DNA from: Halopseudomonas formosensis
GTDB taxonomy: Bacteria > Pseudomonadota > Gammaproteobacteria > Pseudomonadales > Pseudomonadaceae
Direction of reading: 5' to 3'
Length of the DNA stretch: 64,000 nt
Assembly: GCF_900115905.1 (NCBI RefSeq)
Contig: NZ_FOYD01000003.1
Span: forward strand, 124,001-188,000
The notes under the pieces were generated by a model. That model worked only from the letters and a program-made list of their open reading frames with translations. It was not told the origin of the DNA and did no database searches. Made by a program: the position numbers and the translations under genes. Positions 58,059 to 64,000 of the stretch are shown one piece after another; position 1 is the first letter of the stretch; each line of letters begins with the position of its first letter.

Positions 58059-58079
58059 CTTTACTCTCGAAGTGGGCGC

Positions 58080-58108
58080 ATTCTAGGCAGGTTTCCGTTG
58101 TCTGGCAA
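58080..58108 (-). promoter_or_regulatory. Sigma-70 promoter of tRNA unit 2
   Basis: On the minus strand TTGCCA, 17 bases, TAGAAT, then a GCGCCC-type stretch before the tRNA as in stable-RNA promoters. Spacers differ between the two units while the boxes are the same. Confidence 0.88.
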
Positions 58109-58243
58109 GACCTTTTGTGAAAAAAATCTCACTCTTTTTCAATATGTTATGCACTCATCGCCGGGGACTGGCTGAAATCCGCGCTGCGCGCAATAATGCC
58201 CGCCCGCTTTTTCATCTCCATCCACGCATCACAAGGATCACTC

Positions 58244-59161
58244 ATGTGGTTTCGTAATCTATTGCTCTACCGTTTCAGCCAGCCCGTTCCCTTTACCGAA
58301 GCCGAACTGCTCACCGCCCTGGAGCAGCGTCCTGCCCGCCCCTGTGCCAGCCAGGAAACCCATACCCTGGGCTGGACCACGCCGTTCGGCCGTCATTCGG
58401 AAAACCTGCTGCAGGTAGCCGAAGGGTACTGGCTGGTGGCAATGCGCAAGGAAGAGCGGATTCTGCCGGGCAGCGTGGTCAAGGACGCCCTGGCCGAGAA
58501 GATCGAGGAAATCGAAGCCCGGGATGCGCGCAAGGTGTACAAGAAGGAGCGCGACACGCTCAAGGACGAGATCGTCATGAGTCTGCTGCCCCGTGCCTTC
58601 ACCCGCAGCCAGACCACCCTGGCGCTGATTGCACCCCAGGAAGGCTGGATCGCCGTGGATACCTCCAGCGCCAAGCGAGCGGAAGATCTGCTCAGCCTGC
58701 TGCGTGAAGGCACTGGCAGCCTGCCGGTGCGCCCGATGAACGTCAAGATCGCCCCCGCTGCCTGCATGACCGACTGGGTCAAGGCCGGCCAGGCGCCTGA
58801 AGGGCTGATCATTTCCGATGAGTGCGAGCTGCGGGATACCGGCGAAGACGGCGGCGTGATTCGCTGCAAACGTCAGGATCTGTCCAGCGACGAGATCCAG
58901 CAGCATCTGGCCGTTGGCAAGCAGGTCAGTCAACTGGCCCTGCACTGGCAGGACAAGGTGTCCTTCACTCTGGATGACAAGCTGAGCGTCAAGCGGCTGC
59001 GTTTTGAAGAGTTGCTGCGCGATGAGGCGGACGACCAGGGCGGTGACGATATGGCCGGTCAGCTGGACGCCAGCTTCATCATCATGTCCCGTACGCTGTC
59101 CGAATTGCTGCCCGCTCTGACCACCGCGCTGGGCGGTGAAGACATCCCCCAGGGGGTGTGA
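58244..59161 (+). CDS. rdgC: Recombination-associated protein RdgC
   Basis: 305 residues from the ATG at 58244 with AAGGA eight bases upstream; a frame opening at 58196 is not used by the family. RdgC forms a dimeric ring on double-stranded DNA and restrains RecA. The start [17 protein letters not shown], the block [21 protein letters not shown], the [20 protein letters not shown] strand and [20 protein letters not shown] are characteristic. It is on the opposite strand from the tRNA units upstream and has a DnaA-box-like cluster 27 bases after the stop. Confidence 0.96.
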   Translation: MWFRNLLLYRFSQPVPFTEAELLTALEQRPARPCASQETHTLGWTTPFGRHSENLLQVAEGYWLVAMRKEERILPGSVVKDALAEKIEEIEARDARKVYKKERDTLKDEIVMSLLPRAFTRSQTTLALIAPQEGWIAVDTSSAKRAEDLLSLLREGTGSLPVRPMNVKIAPAACMTDWVKAGQAPEGLIISDECELRDTGEDGGVIRCKRQDLSSDEIQQHLAVGKQVSQLALHWQDKVSFTLDDKLSVKRLRFEELLRDEADDQGGDDMAGQLDASFIIMSRTLSELLPALTTALGGEDIPQGV

Positions 59162-59188
59162 CCAGCGAGTCGTCAATCGACCTGCAGG

Positions 59189-59223
59189 CTATCCACAGAA
59201 GCTGTGGATAACATTGTGGATAG
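59189..59223. other. Cluster of three DnaA-box-like 9-mers after rdgC
   Basis: CTATCCACA (59189-59197), TGTGGATAA (59203-59211, exact complement of the consensus box) and TGTGGATAG (59215-59223) lie within 35 bases; the first two also form an ATCCACAG/CTGTGGAT hairpin. An A+T-rich stretch with GATCAAATTTTAA follows at about 59272-59330. The rest of the 310-base gap to 59471 has no gene; AAGGGC/GCCCTT around 59423-59441 may end the lipoprotein transcript. Confidence 0.45.
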
Positions 59224-59471
59224 CCTGCTTAAAAGTGCCTCTGGGGCTGATAATTCATGGCCGCAGGTTAAAATGATCAAATTTTAACCTTGCAAAAAGT
59301 CCTTATAAATCAGTAGGTTGCGATAAAACACTGATTTGACGCGGGTTTGCAGCGGGTTCAGCGGAACGGCGAGCGGCGACTTGCTCCGCTTGTGCACAAT
59401 GTCAAGGGCAAATATCTCACAAAGGGCAAAAAAAGCCCTTGCCACATGCACCCTGATGGGGCACGTGGATG

Positions 59472-60116
59472 CTACCAGGCGGTGCCCGGGGGCACGTTCT
59501 CGTCTTCATCTCCAGTACGCGCTTCCAGCCAGTTGCCGGCCTGGCGCGCGGCCCCGCTGAGGGGGTAGTGACGCATTATGTATTGCATGCGCGCCTGCGC
59601 CGTGCTGCGGTCACCGGCATTGGCCGCCGCCTGCGCCAGGCGCAATTCGGCACTGGCCATTTCATCGAGCAGGGTATTGAGCCGTGGCCCCACTTCGGTG
59701 CGGTATTCGGAATCAGGATAGGTGCGGGCGAATTCGGCGTAGCGGGCATGGGCTGCACGACCTTCGCGCAGACGCGCGGTATCGTCCTCGGTCAGCTCGA
59801 AGCGCAACTGCTGGGTCAAAGCCAGCAGATAGGCCGAATAATCCGGGTGCGGCGGATCGCGGTGGCGCTTGCTGTAGTCAGCGAGCAACTGCTCGACCGC
59901 CTCCAGCTCGCCCCGCTGCAGGCAGACATAGGCAGCCTCCTGGTCCAGCTCCGGCATGTTCTGGTTCCGCAACCCTGTTACCAGCCCCTCGTCACAGCGC
60001 CCGAGGGCAATCTTGGCCCGCACATCCGCCAGCTCGCTGTCATTACCCGGCTGGGAGGCCATGCCGGCGCAACCGGCCAGGCCAGCAAGCACGACCATCA
60101 TCACCATCAAACGCAT
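59472..60116 (-). CDS. TPR-like outer membrane lipoprotein next to gspN
   Basis: 214 residues from the ATG at 60116, with GGAG seven bases upstream; the frame extends to 60137 without need. A lipoprotein signal (LMVMMVVLAGLAGC) places the lipidated Cys near residue 16. The body is all helical with tetratricopeptide/BamD-like spacing: DEGLVTGLRNQNMPELDQEA, GELEAVEQLLADYSKRH, AHARYAEFARTYPDSEYRTE and QARMQYIMRHYPLSGAA. It lies 17 bases after gspN on the same strand, so it may act as a pilotin or accessory lipoprotein of the secretion system; this is inference. Confidence 0.8.
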   Translation of the reverse strand: MRLMVMMVVLAGLAGCAGMASQPGNDSELADVRAKIALGRCDEGLVTGLRNQNMPELDQEAAYVCLQRGELEAVEQLLADYSKRHRDPPHPDYSAYLLALTQQLRFELTEDDTARLREGRAAHARYAEFARTYPDSEYRTEVGPRLNTLLDEMASAELRLAQAAANAGDRSTAQARMQYIMRHYPLSGAARQAGNWLEARTGDEDENVPPGTAW

Positions 60117-60133
60117 CGAATATCTCCAAATTG

Positions 60134-60889
60134 TCATTGCAGCTGTGCCCGCCAGCGGATCCAGCCCTGATTATCTGCCCGGCCCAGCAGGCCCAGCCCG
60201 CTGGCCAGGGCCGGTTCGGCATCCGCCCGGGCCTGCAGTTGCGCGTTGATCTTCATAGGCTGTCCTGGGCGCCAGCGCGCGTCCCCGCGCAGTCCCAGCG
60301 GTCCCCCCTGATCCTGCAGGCGCAGCAGCAGCCAGCCATCGGCCTGATCCAACTCGGCCGTCAGATGGCCGAAGGGCATGGCCCGGGGCAGGCCACCGGC
60401 CGCCTCCTGCCAGACCAGCCGGCCTTGGGCACCGGATACGTGCTCCAGATTCTCCAGCGCCAGCTCAGGCACATCCAGCAGCCATTTTCCGCCGAGGGCG
60501 AAGGGCGCATTGTGGATGATCGCCATGCTGGACGCATCCAGTTCACCGCTGATGTTGTGCAGGCTCAGAGCACCGGGGCTGACGCGCAGCTGCGCCAGCA
60601 CCTGGCCGTTGCGCGGCTGCCACTGCAGCTCCAGACCTATGGCGCCGCTCAGCAGCATTCCGGGACGCCAGCGCCAGTCCAGACGGCCCTGATTGATGCC
60701 ATCCACCACCAGCTGACCGGCCTGGCCGGACCAGAGCGTGCCGGTCAGGCCATGGATGGTCACCGGCACTGGCAGACGGGGCTGCAACTGTTTCCAGACC
60801 ACTGCGGCGGGCAGTGTCCAGATGAGCGTCAGCAGATACAGCAGCAGACCACAGATCAGGGTTTTCTTCAGGTTCCAGCGAATCCTCAT
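60134..60889 (-). CDS. gspN: Type II secretion protein GspN
   Basis: 251 residues from an ATG that overlaps the gspM stop (TGATG). A single N-terminal membrane helix (TLICGLLLYLLTLIWTLPAAVVW) anchors a periplasmic part containing VTIHGLTGTLWSGQAGQLVV, RLDWRWRPGMLLSGAIGLEL and similar strands, the GspN pattern. GspN is not present in all type II systems and its role is not settled. It is the last canonical gsp gene here. Confidence 0.88.
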   Translation of the reverse strand: MRIRWNLKKTLICGLLLYLLTLIWTLPAAVVWKQLQPRLPVPVTIHGLTGTLWSGQAGQLVVDGINQGRLDWRWRPGMLLSGAIGLELQWQPRNGQVLAQLRVSPGALSLHNISGELDASSMAIIHNAPFALGGKWLLDVPELALENLEHVSGAQGRLVWQEAAGGLPRAMPFGHLTAELDQADGWLLLRLQDQGGPLGLRGDARWRPGQPMKINAQLQARADAEPALASGLGLLGRADNQGWIRWRAQLQ

Positions 60890-61371
60890 CAGCGCGGCTC
60901 CACCTTGATTCGGGCGGTCACGGTACCGGGGGCATTGCCCGCGTCCACTGCCAGCTGACTGACCTGCAGACCATGGCGCTGCTCCAGATCCCCCAGCCAG
61001 GCCATCAGTTTGTCGAACCCGGTTTCGGTAAGCCACAGCCGTGCGCCCTGGCCTTCGGGCTGCACGCGCTCCAGAGCCTGATGCAGCCCGGCACTGCGCG
61101 CCGACACCTCCACCAGGGTCAGTACCGAGCCGCCGCTGGCAGCCGCTGGCTGACTGCTCTGCTGCGCGCCGCGGCGCTTGACCTGACCGGCGACCTGCTG
61201 CATCCAGGCCAGATCCGCGGACAGGGCACCGATATCGGCGCGAACCTCGGCACGCTGCCGGGCCAGTGGCTCCCAGATCGCCAGGTAAAGGACCACCAGC
61301 AGCAACACCACGCCACCACAGGCAAGAATGATACGTTCACGCGGGGCCAGTCCCGCCCACCAGGCATTCAT
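60889..61371 (-). CDS. gspM: Type II secretion protein GspM
   Basis: 160 residues. One membrane helix (IILACGGVVLLLVVLYLAIW, about 14-33) after a short cytoplasmic MNAWWAGLAPRER, then a coiled region (RAEVRADIGALSADLAWMQQ) and a small ferredoxin-like periplasmic domain (LARLWLTETGFDKLMAWLGD-type block). GspM binds GspL in the inner-membrane platform. It starts in a four-base overlap with gspL and ends overlapping gspN. Confidence 0.92.
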   Translation of the reverse strand: MNAWWAGLAPRERIILACGGVVLLLVVLYLAIWEPLARQRAEVRADIGALSADLAWMQQVAGQVKRRGAQQSSQPAAASGGSVLTLVEVSARSAGLHQALERVQPEGQGARLWLTETGFDKLMAWLGDLEQRHGLQVSQLAVDAGNAPGTVTARIKVEPR

Positions 61372-62597
61372 GACGGATTCCTCTGTATGCGCAGTCGTGC
61401 GGTTACCCCTTCCCCATCGGAGTCAGCGCCCTGCAGGGATTCGCTCAGCCCGGCGCTGGCCGCCAACTGGCTGCGCAGTTTTTCCAACTCGGCAAAGGAC
61501 GGCAGACTCAGCTCCAGCTCCAACTCCGCAGGGGTGGCGCGGAACTGCAGAATCTTCGCCGATCCTTCGGCCGCCACCGCGGCCAGCGCATCATGCAACA
61601 GCACGCCCATGCCGTCCGCTGCAGCCTGGCCACTGGCCCCCTCCAACACCTGACGGAACTGGGTGACCGGGTCCACCCGCCGGCTTCTGGGCAGGGTCTC
61701 GTCGAACAACTGGTCGATCTGTGCCTGCAGCCGGTCCCGTTCCTTGTTCAGCGTCACGGTCTGTATGCCCTGCTGGGCGATCAATACTGCGAGCAGTACC
61801 CCGGCAGCCACCAGCGCCGGGCGCAGCTTGCGCCAGGGCGGTGCGGCCATGCCGCTGCTGTAGCCGCCAGTCAGCAGATTGAGCGATCTGGCCGGTTGCA
61901 GACTGGCAAGCAGCGCCGCTTCCAGGCTGGCCGGGACGGCGGTGTCCACCTCGCAGTCGGCGTCAATCCCCAGCTGCTCCGGCGTCAGGCCGATCAGCTG
62001 CACCCGTCGCTGGTCCTCGTCCAGCTGACCCAGGCGCTGTTTCAGCCAGAAGCCGAGCAGTTCCTGTTCGATGAGTACCGGCTCCTGATCGACGCTGGTG
62101 ACCAGCACCGTGGATTGCCCGTTCGGCCATGGCGAGGGCTGGATGCGCAGCCCCCGCTCCGGCGTCTGATCCTGATGCAGACTGCCCTGGGGCAACATGG
62201 CGTCGGCGCGCCAGCCGGCCGCCTCGACCAGCTGCATCCATTCCTGCATGCAGCGGTGCTCGGTTACCGCTGCCACATAGCGACCATCGGCCCGGCGGGG
62301 ACCGGCTACCAGATGCAATTCCTCCAGCTCCTGGCCGAGCTGATCCTCCAGCGCAAAGGGCAGCGCCGCACGGGCTGCCGATGCCCGGCGTACCGGGATG
62401 GAAACCCGATACAGACTGGTGGCGGTGGCCGGGGCCAGCAGCCGCAGTCGCTCCGCCGGGTAGCGTCTGCGCAGGGCCGGCAAGTCATCCTGCCCTGACT
62501 CCAGCAGGCCCCCCTCCCGCCCGAGGCGCCACCAGTACAGCGGGGGTGACTCCAGTCCTGCAGCGAGGAGCGGCTCCGGTAATAGCACTATCAGCAT
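61368..62597 (-). CDS. gspL: Type II secretion protein GspL
   Basis: 409 residues from the ATG at 62597 (MLIVLLPEPL), chosen over a longer reading to 62747 that runs into gspK. The cytoplasmic actin-like part (about 1-240) contains LRLLAPATATSLYRVSIPVR and LPFALEDQLGQELEELHLV; it contacts the GspE ATPase. One membrane helix (LRPALVAAGVLLAVLIAQQG, about 258-277) precedes a periplasmic domain with LQFRATPAELELELSLPSFA. Overlap with gspM indicates coupling. Confidence 0.93.
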   Translation of the reverse strand: MLIVLLPEPLLAAGLESPPLYWWRLGREGGLLESGQDDLPALRRRYPAERLRLLAPATATSLYRVSIPVRRASAARAALPFALEDQLGQELEELHLVAGPRRADGRYVAAVTEHRCMQEWMQLVEAAGWRADAMLPQGSLHQDQTPERGLRIQPSPWPNGQSTVLVTSVDQEPVLIEQELLGFWLKQRLGQLDEDQRRVQLIGLTPEQLGIDADCEVDTAVPASLEAALLASLQPARSLNLLTGGYSSGMAAPPWRKLRPALVAAGVLLAVLIAQQGIQTVTLNKERDRLQAQIDQLFDETLPRSRRVDPVTQFRQVLEGASGQAAADGMGVLLHDALAAVAAEGSAKILQFRATPAELELELSLPSFAELEKLRSQLAASAGLSESLQGADSDGEGVTARLRIQRNPS

Positions 62598-62613
62598 GGT
62601 GTGATCCGTCTGT

Positions 62614-63423
62614 TCATGGCTCGCAGGCCGTCTGTTCTCTGAGCACCACCTTTCCATTGGGTGCGTCCAATAATGTGCACTGGTAGAAGCGTCGATTGGC
62701 AAAGTGCGCGACCACCTGCAGGCGCATGTACCAGGCTGCGTCACCACCCAGCTGGCGGTCGGAGAATACTTCCTGTATCAGCTTGGGGCTGCGCTCCAGA
62801 TCGATCGGACTGGCACTGCCCGGGTAGGCTGTCACGTAGGGCGCCAGAGCCTGCCAGGCTTCCGCGGTCATGCCGGCCACGCTGTTGATTTCCGAAGCGG
62901 TAACCATGGGCCGGTTACCCGATACCCGGGCCGGGTTCTCCAGCCGATATACGGGATCATCGCTTTCCGCATCCATCCAGTCCGCCACCGCCAGCGCCAG
63001 CTGGGCGCCCGGGGGCATGCGCACGCCACTTTCCTGGGATACCCGGTCGACCAGCCGGGCAAAATCGGCAAGCTCCGCTTCCTGTCCTCCGCCCAGGGCG
63101 TTGAGGTTGTAACGACAGCGCATGTCATCCAGAAAAGCCTCAAGCCGCACCCCGTCAACCTCGAAGGGCAGCACCGGCGAGCGGCAGGTATCCCACACCA
63201 GATCCTCCGGCCCATCGGCCCGCTCCAGCATCTGCAGCACCATGTTCTCCGCCCCGCGCGCGACCTGACGGGAAAAGTCCCGCTCGAATACTGCGCTGGT
63301 CCGGCGAATATCCGCCTGCCCGCGCACCGCCATGGCGACCGCAGCCACCACCGCCAGGGCCATGACCAGCAGAGCTGTGATCAGCGCCACGCCGCGCTGC
63401 CGCTGTGGTCCGCACCGCCTCAT
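62614..63423 (-). CDS. gspK: Type II secretion minor pseudopilin GspK
   Basis: 269 residues starting at the ATG that overlaps the gspJ stop (ATGA). The prepilin signature is QRGVALITALLVMALAVVAA: cleavage after Gly, without the usual Glu at +5, as is normal for GspK. The globular part has LEAFLDDMRCRYNLNALGGG and the helix-hairpin block MTASEINSVAGMT-type (VTASEINSVAGMTAEAWQAL). The family is usually over 300 residues, so this copy is rather short. GspK caps the pseudopilus tip with GspI and GspJ. Confidence 0.93.
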   Translation of the reverse strand: MRRCGPQRQRGVALITALLVMALAVVAAVAMAVRGQADIRRTSAVFERDFSRQVARGAENMVLQMLERADGPEDLVWDTCRSPVLPFEVDGVRLEAFLDDMRCRYNLNALGGGQEAELADFARLVDRVSQESGVRMPPGAQLALAVADWMDAESDDPVYRLENPARVSGNRPMVTASEINSVAGMTAEAWQALAPYVTAYPGSASPIDLERSPKLIQEVFSDRQLGGDAAWYMRLQVVAHFANRRFYQCTLLDAPNGKVVLREQTACEP

Positions 63424-64000
63424 AAACCTACCGCCATCAGCCGCCGGATTTCCCCCAGACCGGGGATGTCCAGCACCAGCTCGACTGCCATCGGCAAGCC
63501 GCCCGCCTCGGGATCGGCATCCGCCGGCGGCCAGGCATCCACCCGGTCCAGACCGGCCTGGGTCCGCACAATGAAATGGAAGGCACTGTCCATTCCCAGC
63601 CGCTGGTCCTCGGCCACCAGGTCGGCAAAGGGGCGAACCCGCATGCTCTCGGGATCGACAATATCCACACCCGGCCACAGGCGGCGTTCCAGCCCGCGCT
63701 CGGTAATCTGCCAGGCGGTGCGTCGCAGGCGCTGATCGCCCCCGGCACCGGCCCTCACCAGCTCCAATAACTGATGTTCACCGCCGGCGCGCAATCTGAG
63801 CGGCGGCAGCGGATCACCGAACTCGTCACGCACCCGCACATCCACCACCTGGGCCAGATCCCGCTCGAGCACACTCAGGGTCACCTGCAGATCGGCCAGC
63901 CGCTGGGCCTGCTCCCGGGTGATGTGATCGGCATCCAGCACGGCCCGCAATCCCTGGTAGGCCACCATGCTCATGACCGCGAACACGGCCATGGCAATCA
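63420..64000 (-). CDS. gspJ: Type II secretion minor pseudopilin GspJ, 5' end missing
   Basis: At least 192 residues, cut by the right edge. The first visible residues IAMAVFAVMSMVAYQGLRAVL are the hydrophobic N-terminal helix of a prepilin just after the cleavage site, so only about 10-20 residues are missing. The globular part includes QAQRLADLQVTLSVLERDLA and VELVLDIPGLGEIRRLM, as in GspJ. It is upstream of gspK in the order J-K-L-M-N; genes C-I or E-I are expected beyond the edge. Confidence 0.92.
   Translation of the reverse strand, partial: IAMAVFAVMSMVAYQGLRAVLDADHITREQAQRLADLQVTLSVLERDLAQVVDVRVRDEFGDPLPPLRLRAGGEHQLLELVRAGAGGDQRLRRTAWQITERGLERRLWPGVDIVDPESMRVRPFADLVAEDQRLGMDSAFHFIVRTQAGLDRVDAWPPADADPEAGGLPMAVELVLDIPGLGEIRRLMAVGL

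Overview
The window reads as a chromosomal segment of a high-GC gammaproteobacterium of the family Pseudomonadaceae (Pseudomonas, Halopseudomonas or Stutzerimonas type). The grounds are the protein families and gene orders (lpxL/minCDE/rluA/apeB, prc/fklB, rdgC, an Xcp-like type II secretion operon), an ANR-type box in front of a CcoM-like peptide, Pseudomonas-style REP elements (TAGGAGC...GGTGCGAA), and a stress cluster whose content matches the trehalose/alpha-glucan/Ku-LigD cluster I remember from P. aeruginosa. No database search was possible, so family names rest on motifs and memory.

Layout. 1-1.1 kb: end of an SDR gene, a CcoM-like cbb3 oxidase peptide with its own ANR promoter, two small unknown genes. 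1.3-14 kb: core genes rapA, patatin-like phospholipase, lpxL-type acyltransferase, minC-minD-minE, rluA, apeB, a REP cluster, a quinone oxidoreductase and prc. 14.2-16.4 kb: FKBP-type isomerase lipoprotein, a KGG-repeat stress peptide, an unknown gene and a divergent CinA/PncC-like gene.

16.7-39 kb: carbohydrate stress cluster. On the plus strand glgA-treZ-malQ-treY-DUF2934-glgX run with overlapping or nearly touching ends, followed by a small acidic peptide gene and ybhP-clsB-ybhN. After a convergent REP cluster, glgE-treS/maltokinase-glgB lie on the minus strand. GlgA builds linear glucan (no glgC is present here), TreY/TreZ turn glucan ends into trehalose, TreS/maltokinase turns trehalose into maltose-1-phosphate, and GlgE/GlgB build branched glucan from it. 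MalQ and GlgX remodel chains. Upstream of glgE lie the remnants of at least one decayed gene. 39.4-48.1 kb: a DUF3509-like gene, ligD-ku (NHEJ), a Zn-alcohol dehydrogenase, small stress-type proteins, a probable DUF3182 protein coupled to an alpha/beta hydrolase, and a DUF4142 exported protein.

48.3-57.4 kb: lysO, then an accessory stretch: a DarTG ADP-ribosylation module whose toxin carries lysine where the catalytic glutamate should be; an OB-fold protein, a SulP transporter and a persulfide dioxygenase-rhodanese fusion; a divergent 1-Cys peroxiredoxin; and an FtsH paralogue with HEMRH instead of HEAGH. 57.5-58.1 kb: two near-identical tRNA-Val/tRNA-Asp units, each with its own promoter and terminator. 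58.2-64 kb: rdgC, a DnaA-box-like cluster, a TPR-like lipoprotein and gspJ-K-L-M-N of a type II secretion system running off the right edge.

The sequences that most deserve follow-up are the naturally substituted DarT, the divergent persulfide/peroxiredoxin locus with a palindrome in the shared promoter, the HEMRH FtsH, and the internally deleted SDR in front of glgE.
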